Source: UMGS1387 sp045646465 (GTDB taxonomy: Bacteria; Bacillota; Clostridia; Oscillospirales; CAG-382). Taken from it: 12,360 nucleotides of DNA. Both the position numbers and the translations under genes were made by a program. Positions 1-6,640 of this stretch are shown here, one piece after another; positions within the stretch are counted from its first letter, which is position 1; each line of letters begins with the position of its first letter. The stretch is from the NCBI GenBank assembly GCA_045646465.1, contig JAZRKT010000009.1, positions 1-12,360 of the forward strand, given 5' to 3'. The notes beneath the pieces were generated by a model that was not told where the DNA came from, made no database searches, and saw only the letters and a program-made list of their open reading frames with translations.

Positions 1-2
1 TA

Positions 3-53
3 ATACGTTACGCCGTTATCGGCGAAAAATTCGTTTTCAATGTAAGCTTTTGA
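3..53 (+). CDS. possible 3' end of a gene cut by the window edge
   Basis: Frame 3 is open from the first base to a TGA at 51-53 and uses codons common elsewhere in this window (GCC, GTT, GGC, GAA, AAA, AGC). It would give about 16 C-terminal residues. Frame 2 is also open, to 121, and would end in a hydrophobic stretch, but it contains CGG and CGA codons that are rare here. Neither has a recognisable domain. The call is a guess from codon use only. Confidence 0.2.
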   Translation: MRYAVIGEKFVFNVSF

Positions 54-210
54 ACTGTTTTGTCCTGCTTACGTTATTATTGTGTGCAGGTGTCTTTTTT
101 TTATTTAAGGGAATTTTTTGAAAAAAACACAGGACATTTGGAAATTTATGCTTTCTGCCTGTGATAATGAGTATGTATGTGGAAGGCTTTTATAATTGAA
201 TAAAAATGAG

Positions 211-254
211 AGCTGCGTTAATTGAGCTTTAAAGCCTGTTGATACAGCTTTTTT
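211..254. terminator. probable intrinsic terminator
   Basis: The arms AGCTGCGTTAAT (211-222) and GTTGATACAGCT (238-249) pair with one mismatch and three G-T wobbles around a 15-base loop, and a T run follows at 249-254. On the plus strand it could end a gene entering from the left edge. The other strand has a T run after CTCA, so it may also end transcription of the minus-strand metallopeptidase gene that stops at 274. The rest of 54-273 shows no gene. Confidence 0.45.
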
Positions 255-273
255 GTTTGTTGCTTTTGTGTGT

Positions 274-1314
274 TTACTCCTCGTCAACCGCCCATATTGT
301 ATTAAAATACTCCGTCTTAGCTTCATACGCATAATTCCTTGCATCAGTCTCGCAGTGCTGTGAATAATATAGTGAGTAATTGTCGTCACCGTCGCTGTAG
401 TTTTTGAATTCCTTTATGTAGTGCTTTGCACTTTGGAAGATTTGCAAATCACGCATATCTTCGGGAATTGCTATGTACAGATCGCACAGACGGCGCTGAA
501 AGGCGTGGTATGCTTCGTGGCAAACAGAATCAAGACAGTAGCCCGAAGAGTTCTGGTCAAAGCTGTCTATGTTAATTATGATAGAGTGGTCGTTGTCGTT
601 GTAAAAGGCGGCAACGTTTTGGGGCAGAGGCTTTAAGGTTACCGTTAGCTCGTGGGGAAGTCCGAGCTTTTGTGCTTCGATGTTGGCGACAGTCTGCAGA
701 GTGTCAAGCTTTTGTGTTTCGGTAAGATTTATCCATATGTCGGGCTTGAGGTTTGAAAGAATGTGAAGATTGTCTTCTACGGTGCAGGTGCTTCTGAGAG
801 GAGATTTAATTTCCACATCGGCACGAAAAAGAGAATTTCCGAACACGGTGCTTATTATGACAGGAGAAAAGGCTACAATCATAGCAATGCAGATTATTAT
901 ACGGCTTGTGAGATAACACATATGCAGGCGTTTTTTCATTATCTGCTTAAAATATGTGCGATGATGGATTTTTGTGCTTAAAACAATTGCCGAGTACACG
1001 AGAATTACGCAGGCTGAAGGTATGAGAATAATCAGCCACAGAGTGGAAAAATATGAAAGAAAAGAATATAGCCCCACGGGAAACAGGAGATTTACGGTGA
1101 TGCTGATAAAGTTCCTGTCATATTTCCACGTTTTTACCGTTCCTACGGCAACGCAAAGGATTACGATAGAGAAAAACAGGCATTTTGATGACAAGCGCGT
1201 CATATCCGCAATGTTTCTAAAAAACAGATTGTTATACCATATGCACAGTATTATAGTGTACATCAGGGTGTAAGGTATGTATTCGGATTTGGAAAGAGTG
1301 TTGTTGTTTTTCAT
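274..1314 (-). CDS. membrane protein with HExxH metallopeptidase-like domain
   Basis: This is a 346-residue protein. Residues 13-33, 46-60, 71-89, 91-113 and 136-158 are hydrophobic and probably span the membrane. About 185 polar residues follow, probably outside the cell. That domain carries HEAYH at 266-270, a zincin zinc-binding motif with catalytic Glu, and E322 in CETDARNYAYEA, which is placed like the third zinc ligand of gluzincin-type enzymes. A zinc-dependent peptidase is therefore inferred; the substrate is unknown and no named family was recognised. The ATG at 1314 was chosen because AAAGGA precedes it at good spacing. The longer open frame to 1503 would run through the divergent bcp promoter and start. 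The gene stands alone on its strand. Confidence 0.75.
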   Translation of the reverse strand: MKNNNTLSKSEYIPYTLMYTIILCIWYNNLFFRNIADMTRLSSKCLFFSIVILCVAVGTVKTWKYDRNFISITVNLLFPVGLYSFLSYFSTLWLIILIPSACVILVYSAIVLSTKIHHRTYFKQIMKKRLHMCYLTSRIIICIAMIVAFSPVIISTVFGNSLFRADVEIKSPLRSTCTVEDNLHILSNLKPDIWINLTETQKLDTLQTVANIEAQKLGLPHELTVTLKPLPQNVAAFYNDNDHSIIINIDSFDQNSSGYCLDSVCHEAYHAFQRRLCDLYIAIPEDMRDLQIFQSAKHYIKEFKNYSDGDDNYSLYYSQHCETDARNYAYEAKTEYFNTIWAVDEE

Positions 1315-1393
1315 AGTGACCGTCCTTTCTTTTTTCAGCCTACAGATATATACGCTATTAAAAGCTTTTCTCCGAAGTATGCGGTCAAAGCGG

Positions 1394-1422
1394 TTGACAC
1401 GGGAGCATAGGAATGGTATAAT
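1394..1422 (+). promoter_or_regulatory. consensus extended sigma-A promoter of bcp
   Basis: TTGACA at 1394-1399 and TATAAT at 1417-1422 are separated by exactly 17 bases, with an extended -10 TG at 1414-1415. All twelve hexamer positions match the housekeeping sigma consensus. The bcp start codon lies 34 bases downstream, after AAAGGA at 1442-1447. Strong constitutive expression is the natural inference. No operator-like palindrome is obvious over it. Confidence 0.88.
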
Positions 1423-1456
1423 TTTTATATATAATGCTTTGAAAGGAAAATGAAAA

Positions 1457-1912
1457 ATGCTTGAAGCAGGAATGAAAGCACCCGATTTCACACTTGAAGA
1501 CAAGGACGGAGGCAGGGTGTCGCTGTCGGATTTTCTGGGGAAAAAGGTTGTGCTTTACTTTTATCCCAAGGACAATACACCCGGCTGCACTCGTCAGGCG
1601 TGTGCCTTTGCAGGAGCGTACAGCGAATTTTTAAAGATGAATATTGCCGTTATAGGTATCAGTAAGGACAGCGTTTCTTCTCACGTGAAATTTGCCGAAA
1701 AATATAATCTTCCCTTTGTATTGCTGTCGGATACGGAGCGAAAAGCGATAGAGGCTTACGGAGTGTGGCAGGAAAAGAAGATGTGCGGAAAAACAGGTAT
1801 GGGCGTTGTGAGAACAACCTTTGTCATTGATGAAAAGGGCGTTATACAGACGGTTATGCCCAAGGTCAAGCCTGATACAAATGCGGCGCAAATTCTGGAA
1901 ATGCTGAGATAA
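1457..1912 (+). CDS. bcp: thioredoxin-dependent peroxiredoxin, Bcp/PrxQ type
   Basis: The 151-residue protein is full length for the Bcp family, which reduces hydrogen and organic peroxides in the cytoplasm with electrons from thioredoxin. The peroxidatic cysteine is C44 in TPGCTRQAC, and C49 five residues later is the resolving cysteine of the two-cysteine (atypical) subgroup. The preceding VVLYFYPKDN stretch and the later GKTGMGVVRTTFVID strand are typical of the fold. AAAGGA lies nine bases before the ATG and a perfect sigma-A promoter lies just upstream. The PHP phosphatase-like gene follows after 21 bases, so the two are probably co-transcribed. Identification is secure from the active site and length. 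Confidence 0.95.
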   Translation: MLEAGMKAPDFTLEDKDGGRVSLSDFLGKKVVLYFYPKDNTPGCTRQACAFAGAYSEFLKMNIAVIGISKDSVSSHVKFAEKYNLPFVLLSDTERKAIEAYGVWQEKKMCGKTGMGVVRTTFVIDEKGVIQTVMPKVKPDTNAAQILEMLR

Positions 1913-1933
1913 AAATACTTGTGAGGCGACAAA

Positions 1934-2734
1934 ATGAAAAGTAACTTACACACCCACACCCTTTTCTGTGACGGAAAAGACAGCCATGAGGAAACGGTTT
2001 TAAGCGCTATCGGGAAAGGCTTTGACAGCATTGGCTTTTCGGGACACGGTTATACATCCTTTGACTTAAGATACTGTATGCAGGACACGCAAGGGTATAT
2101 AAAAGAAACTCTCAGAGTACGGGATAAGTACAAAGACCGTATAAAGGTGTATCTGGGCATTGAAGAGGATATGCTGGAGCCTTGTGACAGAGGCCGTTTT
2201 GACTACATTATCGGCTCCTGCCATTACTATGAAATTAACGGCGAGAAATATGACGTTGACGGTTGCTACGAAGACACAAAAAAGGCGCTGACGGCTGTCG
2301 GAGGTGATGCGTGCAAGCTCGCCGAAAACTATTACAGCCGTTTTTGCGACTATATTATGGCACGTAAGCCCGATATTGTGGGACACTTTGATTTACCTAC
2401 AAAGCTTGATGAAAAATATGAAGCAGTGTTTACGGGAAACAAACAGTATGAAGCTTTGGCAGAAAAATATCTGCTGTATGCATTAAAAAGTGGCTGTGTT
2501 TTTGAGGTGAACACAGGAGCAATTTCAAGGGGATACCGCAAAACGCCATATCCGTCGGAAAAGCTGCTTTATACACTTTATAAAAACGGAGGTAGGATAG
2601 TTGTAAATTCCGACTGTCACAGCGCAAGCGGCGTTGACTGTGCCTTTGACGAGACCTTCGCGTTTCTTCAAGACATCGGATTTAAGCACACCTATATGCT
2701 TGACGGAAAAGAATTTGTGAAAGTTGATATATAG
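1934..2734 (+). CDS. PHP-family phosphatase, histidinol-phosphatase (HisJ/HisK) type
   Basis: This 266-residue PHP-domain protein has the metal ligands of the family in order: H6 and H8 in HTHT, H38 in SGHG, E77 in GIEEDM, H97 in GSCHYY, H151 in GHFDLPTK, and D227/H229 in NSDCHSA. Length and the EVNTGAISRG strand fit monofunctional histidinol-phosphate phosphatases, which convert L-histidinol phosphate to histidinol in histidine synthesis. Other PHP phosphoesterases share these motifs and no his genes are visible here, so the substrate is inferred. The ribosome site is weak (GTGAGG, 1921-1926). It lies 21 bases after bcp and probably shares its promoter. Confidence 0.85.
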   Translation: MKSNLHTHTLFCDGKDSHEETVLSAIGKGFDSIGFSGHGYTSFDLRYCMQDTQGYIKETLRVRDKYKDRIKVYLGIEEDMLEPCDRGRFDYIIGSCHYYEINGEKYDVDGCYEDTKKALTAVGGDACKLAENYYSRFCDYIMARKPDIVGHFDLPTKLDEKYEAVFTGNKQYEALAEKYLLYALKSGCVFEVNTGAISRGYRKTPYPSEKLLYTLYKNGGRIVVNSDCHSASGVDCAFDETFAFLQDIGFKHTYMLDGKEFVKVDI

Positions 2735-2805
2735 ATGACAAAATCGAACGTAAACAAGGTTAAGGGAATTCTTTCTCTGAGGCTACAAGGTAGATAGACT
2801 TTTAA

Positions 2806-2991
2806 GGTCTTGAAAATGACAGATATGATATAAAAATTGCCCTTGGTGACAGTTATTCTGATGGTGTTTATTTTGTGACGGATGCGCCAAGTGAAACCCT
2901 GTTGTGATTGTTGGATAGCTGGAAGTTGAGTGAAAATAACAAAAAAGAACAGTTTTTGGCAAAAGCACTTGTGTTTTCTCGGAAAGTGTGA
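2806..2991 (+). pseudogene. possible decayed coding remnant
   Basis: The 293-base gap 2735-3027 has no intact gene. One frame reads as plausible protein from 2806 (after a TAA at 2803-2805) through ...DRYDIKIALGDSYSDGVYF..., is broken by a TGA at 2905-2907, then continues ...LLDSWKLSENNKKEQFLAKA... to a TGA at 2989-2991. There is no start codon with a ribosome site and no family was recognised. The end overlaps the promoter of the next gene. It could equally be a chance reading of spacer DNA. Confidence 0.25.
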
Positions 2992-2997
2992 TAGAAT
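2969..2997 (+). promoter_or_regulatory. sigma-A-like promoter of the NSS transporter gene
   Basis: TTGTGT at 2969-2974 and TAGAAT at 2992-2997 are 17 bases apart, with an extended -10 TG at 2989-2990. Start codon 3028 lies 31 bases downstream of the -10 box. I saw no T-box or riboswitch consensus in the short leader. Confidence 0.6.
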
Positions 2998-3027
2998 ACA
3001 AGAAGAAATTTAAAATGGAGGTATATT

Positions 3028-4407
3028 ATGGACAACCAGAAACGCAGCAGCTTTACAGGAAAAATAGGCTTTGTTCTTGCTGCTGCAGGCTCGGCGGTGG
3101 GTCTTGGAAACATCTGGCGTTTTCCTTATCTTGCTGCAAAATACGGCGGAGGCATATTCCTCTTAGTTTACATAATTCTTGCTGTTACATTTGGCTTTGC
3201 CCTTATGGTAGGCGAGATAGCACTTGGAAGAAAGACAGGTTTAAGTGCTGTAGGTGCTTTCGGAAAGCTCAATAAAAAGTGTTCATTTATAGGACTTCTT
3301 GCATCAGTAGTTCCTATGATAATTCTTCCTTATTACTGTGTAATAGGCGGCTGGGTAACAAAGTATCTTGTGGCATTCGGTACAGGCTCAGCTGAGGCTG
3401 CGGCAAGCCCCGACTACTTTACGGGATTTATAGGAAAATCAGCAGATCCTGTTGTGTGGTTCCTTGTATTCCTTGCGGTAACGGCACTGGTAGTTGTTCT
3501 CGGCGTTGAAAAGGGCATTGAAAATGTTAGTAAAATAATGATGCCCGTACTTGTTGTACTGTCAATTGTCATTGCAGCATACACCGTGTTTATGCCGGAT
3601 GCACTTGACGGAGTTATTTACTATATCAAACCCGACTTTTCGCATTTTTCTGTTAAAACAGTTCTTGCGGCAATGGGACAGCTGTTTTACTCAATGTCCC
3701 TTGCTATGGGTATTATGATTACATATGGTTCTTATATGAAGAAGGAAGTAAGCATTGAGGGCTCAGTTAAGCAGATAGAAATATTTGACACGGGTATTGC
3801 TTTCCTTGCAGGTCTTATGATTGTGCCTGCGGCATACGTGTTCAATAACGGTGATATGGCGGCAATGGGCAAGGGCCCGGGGCTTATGTTCATCACACTT
3901 CCTCAGGTGTTCCACAAGACAATGGGCGGAACGGTTGGAACAGTAATCGGATTTGTTTTCTTCCTGCTTGTACTTTTTGCGGCGCTTACATCTTCCATTT
4001 CCCTTATGGAAACGGTTGTATCTATTTTCTGCGACAAGTTCAAGCTCAACAGAAAGCTTACGTGTCTGCTGGTGTTTATAGGCTGTGCGCTTATAGGTCT
4101 TCCTTCATGCTTCGGCTTCAGCATCTGGTCACACATCAAGCCTCTCGGACTTGACGATATACTCACATTCTTTGACTTTGTAAGCAACAGCGTGCTTATG
4201 CCTGTCGTTGCACTTCTCACCTGTATTTTCATCGGCTATATCATAAAGCCCAAAAGCCTTATTGATGAAGTTGAAACAGGCGGTGCAAAATTCAAGCAGA
4301 AAAAGCTGTTTACTGCAATTATCAAGTATGTAGGACCTGTATTTATTGTGCTTATCCTTTTATCATCCGTATTTGATGCCTTCGGACTTTTCGGCTTTAA
4401 GTTTTAA
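3028..4407 (+). CDS. sodium-dependent amino acid symporter, NSS (SNF) family
   Basis: The 459-residue polytopic membrane protein belongs to the neurotransmitter:sodium symporter family (LeuT fold), which imports amino acids or related amines with sodium. The TM1 signature GSAVGLGNIWRFPY lies at 21-34, with the unwound helix that binds sodium and substrate. The TM3 LPYYCVIGGW tyrosine region and the TM6 motif FYSMSLAMGIMITYGSYM are also present. The length suits the shorter bacterial members with about 11-12 helices. GGAGG at 3017-3021 is well placed. The substrate cannot be read from sequence; hydrophobic or aromatic amino acids are common in bacterial relatives. It is a single-gene unit with its own promoter and terminators. 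Confidence 0.92.
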   Translation: MDNQKRSSFTGKIGFVLAAAGSAVGLGNIWRFPYLAAKYGGGIFLLVYIILAVTFGFALMVGEIALGRKTGLSAVGAFGKLNKKCSFIGLLASVVPMIILPYYCVIGGWVTKYLVAFGTGSAEAAASPDYFTGFIGKSADPVVWFLVFLAVTALVVVLGVEKGIENVSKIMMPVLVVLSIVIAAYTVFMPDALDGVIYYIKPDFSHFSVKTVLAAMGQLFYSMSLAMGIMITYGSYMKKEVSIEGSVKQIEIFDTGIAFLAGLMIVPAAYVFNNGDMAAMGKGPGLMFITLPQVFHKTMGGTVGTVIGFVFFLLVLFAALTSSISLMETVVSIFCDKFKLNRKLTCLLVFIGCALIGLPSCFGFSIWSHIKPLGLDDILTFFDFVSNSVLMPVVALLTCIFIGYIIKPKSLIDEVETGGAKFKQKKLFTAIIKYVGPVFIVLILLSSVFDAFGLFGFKF

Positions 4408-4417
4408 TATTATAACA

Positions 4418-4441
4418 ACTGCTTCACGTCTGTGAGGCAGT
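4418..4441 (+). terminator. hairpin just after the NSS gene
   Basis: ACTGCTTCAC (4418-4427) pairs with GTGAGGCAGT (4432-4441) around a four-base loop, ten pairs with one G-T. The following CCTTTATT is a poor T tract, so it may be a weak terminator or an mRNA-end stabilising hairpin working with the next one. Confidence 0.45.
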
Positions 4442-4468
4442 CCTTTATTGAATAATAATGAAGTAAGG

Positions 4469-4509
4469 ACAGACATTTCGTGTTTTCGGAATGTCTGTTT
4501 TATTTTTTT
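4469..4509 (+). terminator. intrinsic terminator of the NSS gene
   Basis: ACAGACATTTC (4469-4479) pairs with GGAATGTCTGT (4488-4498), eleven pairs with one G-T wobble and an eight-base loop. It is followed by TTTATTTTTTT at 4499-4509. It separates the transporter from the ubiquitin-like operon. Confidence 0.8.
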
Positions 4510-4526
4510 GTCGAAAAATGAAAAAA

Positions 4527-4557
4527 TTGCGGAGAAAAAATTTCTCACGTGTATATA
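4527..4557 (+). promoter_or_regulatory. candidate promoter and operator of the ubiquitin-like operon
   Basis: TTGCGG (4527-4532) followed 17-19 bases later by TGTATA/TATATA (4550-4557) is the best promoter-like pair between the terminator and the first gene, but both boxes are imperfect. Between them lies a perfect inverted repeat GAGAAA-AAA-TTTCTC (4532-4546), exactly where a repressor would block polymerase. The leader to the ATG at 4636 is about 75 bases. No regulator gene is visible in the window. Confidence 0.3.
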
Positions 4558-4635
4558 GAGGTGTAAGAACAAAGCAATCATCGGAGCAAAAGCCCCGTTG
4601 AAATAAAAAATAATTAAAGCAAAGGAGAAATCACT

Positions 4636-4935
4636 ATGAACAACAACCCAATTGAAACAGCTCTCGAAAATGCAGAGGGTGTATTTGAAATCGACCTTGT
4701 AAACGGCATTTCAGGAACAGTCTTTCCAAAAGTTCCCGTCAGAAGCGACAACACTTTCCGTCAGATTATCAACGAGTACGGCGAGGATATCGAGGTTGCC
4801 ATAAGCGAAAAAAAGATGCGCTTTACCAACAAAAGAACAGGACAGCAGACCTCAGACCTGGATGAAACGGTTTCGTATATCGGTCTTGAAAACGGAGATG
4901 TTCTTTCTGTTGTTGACAACTGCGGTGTCGCTTAA
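4636..4935 (+). CDS. ubiquitin-like modifier protein (beta-grasp Ubl)
   Basis: This 99-residue protein has a ubiquitin-like order of segments. Strand 1 is VFEIDLVNG (16-24), and strand 2 with the following turn is TVFPKVPVRSDN. The helix is TFRQIINEYG (40-49), and late strands lead to GLENGDVLSVVD (83-94). The C-terminal ten residues LSVVDNCGVA align without gaps to ubiquitin's LHLVLRLRGG, so Val-Ala replaces the terminal Gly-Gly and C96-G97 precede it. The expected role is to be adenylated at its C-terminus by the E1 encoded downstream, passed to the E2, attached to a target, and removed by the JAB enzyme. A [L/V]PxR motif (VPVR, 33-36) is present but lies inside the fold. AAAGGAG precedes the ATG. 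It is first in a six-gene run. Confidence 0.85.
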   Translation: MNNNPIETALENAEGVFEIDLVNGISGTVFPKVPVRSDNTFRQIINEYGEDIEVAISEKKMRFTNKRTGQQTSDLDETVSYIGLENGDVLSVVDNCGVA

Positions 4936-4952
4936 AAAGAGGTGAAGGCAAA

Positions 4953-5357
4953 ATGACGGTAAGTGTAGTTTCCGCATTGATTGTATTTCTGTGTGGTATA
5001 TGGTTAATACGCTGTGCCGGTAAAAGCGGCAAACAAGGGCAGAATTATAGGTCTGCGGAGACTACACCCTTGCCTCCAAGACTTGAAGGGGCAGACTTTA
5101 CACAAAGGGAAAGCCTTCCGAGACTTGGAACAGGCTCAAACTGTGCTTTACCTCCCAGAAGAGACACGGCTACCCAAAGAGCATCCCAAAGAGGCCCAAG
5201 AGGAATACTGCCTCACCAATTTCCCATCTGTCCCATTGACAGACAGAAAAATATTCCCGGAGAGCCTCAGAAAATTTTCTGGTACAATCACGAAAACTGT
5301 TATCGCTGCTCAAATGGACACCGCTTTGGTAGTAACGGTAGTATTATAGTTGATTAG
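4953..5357 (+). CDS. membrane-anchored proline/arginine-rich protein of the Ubl operon
   Basis: The 134-residue protein is of unrecognised family. Residues 4-20 form one hydrophobic helix followed by R20, K24 and K27, so by the positive-inside rule the rest is probably cytoplasmic. The tail is rich in Pro, Arg, Gly and Gln and low in hydrophobic residues, hence probably disordered. It carries LPPRL at 40-44, SLPRL at 54-58 and ALPPRR at 65-70. The end has a short NCYRCSNGH segment (115-123), one Cys-x-x-Cys pair with a nearby His. AGAGGTG precedes the ATG, 17 bases after the Ubl stop, and the stop overlaps the E1 ribosome site. An overlapping frame (5014-5349) lacks such a site. A scaffold that gathers operon partners at the membrane is inferred from the motifs it shares with them. 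Confidence 0.65.
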   Translation: MTVSVVSALIVFLCGIWLIRCAGKSGKQGQNYRSAETTPLPPRLEGADFTQRESLPRLGTGSNCALPPRRDTATQRASQRGPRGILPHQFPICPIDRQKNIPGEPQKIFWYNHENCYRCSNGHRFGSNGSIIVD

Positions 5358-5361
5358 GAGG
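5356..5361 (+). promoter_or_regulatory. AGGAGG ribosome binding site that decides the E1 start
   Basis: AGGAGG at 5356-5361 overlaps the stop codon of the preceding gene. Only one base separates it from the ATG at 5363, too close for efficient use. The in-frame TTG at 5369 is seven bases away, the usual spacing. I therefore place the E1 start at the TTG, two codons in. Confidence 0.6.
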
Positions 5362-5368
5362 AATGAAA

Positions 5369-6640
5369 TTGGAAAAGCTGTATAATCCCTTAAAGCTCAG
5401 TACCTATCGCAGTCTTTTTCTAACAAAGCGCATTCTTGTTGTAGGTGCGGGAGCAGTAGGAACGGGCGTGTGCGAAAATGCTGTGAAAATGGGCTTTAGC
5501 GTAGATGTGGCGGATTTTGATACCTTTACAATCGAAAATGCCGCAAAGCACAGTTGTCTTGTACGCACTCCCGAGGATGCAGGAAAGAACAAGGCAAGAT
5601 GTGTCAGCGAAAGAATGAAGGTATATCTTGATGATGGATGCTCTGCAAACGGCATTGATACGGACCTTTGTATGCTTGGTCCCGAGGCAATAGCACAGTA
5701 TGATGCTGTGGTATTGTGTCTTGACAACTTAGGCGCAAAAATGCTTTTTAACGAAATCTGGCTTCAGCTGCCTGCTGAAAGAAGACCTGTTGTCATTATG
5801 GACGGAACAAACGGCGAGACGGCTCAGAGCACGATGCTTGACGGAAAGGAATTCTGCCTTGACTGCCTTATGGATGACTCCTGGATAGAGGATGCGGCAG
5901 TAAAAACCTCCTGCTCAGGGCCAAAGGTGAGGTTTGTTGACGGAAAAAGCCAAATTGTACGCACCTCAGGTCTTGCAAGCTCGATTGCCGCAAACCTCAG
6001 CTGTGAGCAATTAAGGGCATATGTTACGGGTAACACCGACTGTATGAACAGAATGGTTACATATACTGCCTACCCAAATTTTGAATTAAGCGCTGCAAGA
6101 CCGATGAGAAAAAGAAGCTGTGGCTGTGAAAAAAAGACCTATCCCGACAATATCACATATATTGAGGGAAGCGTAACAGGTATGACTCTCGGCAAGGCTT
6201 TGAAGCTTATTGAGCAAAAGCTGGGAACAGATAATTTTGAACTGCAGGTACATTCCGTAAACATCAACAATGTGCTGTTTTGTGGATTTGTCAAGGAGGA
6301 TGTGTGCCACTTTTGCGCAAAGCCTATATCTGTAATGCGCCACGAGTCAAGAGTGTATTTTCACGAGCTTTTGTGCGATGAGTGCAAAAACAGCGGTAAA
6401 ACAGCCTACGAAAATACGGCGTTTATGCATAAAAAGCCTTTGTATGCCTTTAACCGTGACAGTTCAGATGAGCTTAAAGAAAAAACTCTTTTCAGCCTTG
6501 GCTATCCTCTGGGAGCACACATAAACGTAACGGTGCGCACACAGGGCGAAAAAAAGACCGTCACCTTTGCCTGCAGCAAGGATGGCGAAAAAATGCACAG
6601 CATAAAAGCACTTAAAAGAAACGGAGATGTTGAAGAATGA
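5369..6640 (+). CDS. E1-like Ubl-activating enzyme (ThiF/MoeB/UBA fold)
   Basis: This 423-residue protein, numbered from the TTG, has an E1-type adenylation domain. It shows the nucleotide loop GAGAVG (26-31), D49/D51 in ADFDTFTIEN with N57, then R66 and K75 in the RTPEDAGKNKA region, and D119-N120 in LCLDN. CLDC (163-166) plus CGC (251-253) is placed like the paired zinc cysteines of MoeB/ThiF proteins. C182 in KTSCSGP is the candidate catalytic cysteine for the Ubl thioester. The 170-residue C-terminal part ends in a segment (about 365-405) resembling the E2-docking ubiquitin-fold region of eukaryotic NEDD8 E1. It also has a second zinc-ribbon-like set, CHFC (313-316) and CDEC (336-339). 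It should adenylate the Ubl with ATP and load the E2. The stop overlaps the E2 start by four bases. Confidence 0.9.
   Translation: MEKLYNPLKLSTYRSLFLTKRILVVGAGAVGTGVCENAVKMGFSVDVADFDTFTIENAAKHSCLVRTPEDAGKNKARCVSERMKVYLDDGCSANGIDTDLCMLGPEAIAQYDAVVLCLDNLGAKMLFNEIWLQLPAERRPVVIMDGTNGETAQSTMLDGKEFCLDCLMDDSWIEDAAVKTSCSGPKVRFVDGKSQIVRTSGLASSIAANLSCEQLRAYVTGNTDCMNRMVTYTAYPNFELSAARPMRKRSCGCEKKTYPDNITYIEGSVTGMTLGKALKLIEQKLGTDNFELQVHSVNINNVLFCGFVKEDVCHFCAKPISVMRHESRVYFHELLCDECKNSGKTAYENTAFMHKKPLYAFNRDSSDELKEKTLFSLGYPLGAHINVTVRTQGEKKTVTFACSKDGEKMHSIKALKRNGDVEE

Noticed and set aside
1315..1503. 63-codon upstream extension of the minus-strand metallopeptidase gene
   Set aside because: It would cross the divergent bcp promoter and the start of bcp, and the ATG at 1314 has its own AAAGGA site.
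2735..2797. 20-codon frame starting right after the PHP stop
   Set aside because: It is too short, has no ribosome site, and shows no recognisable motif.
2735..3027. Riboswitch or T-box leader for the amino acid transporter
   Set aside because: No T-box antiterminator consensus, known aptamer motif or leader terminator was seen, and the promoter lies only about 31 bases before the start codon.
5014..5349. Overlapping open frame inside the proline-rich gene
   Set aside because: It has no ribosome site and no membrane anchor or recognisable motif. The 4953 frame has AGAGGTG and carries motifs shared with neighbouring genes.
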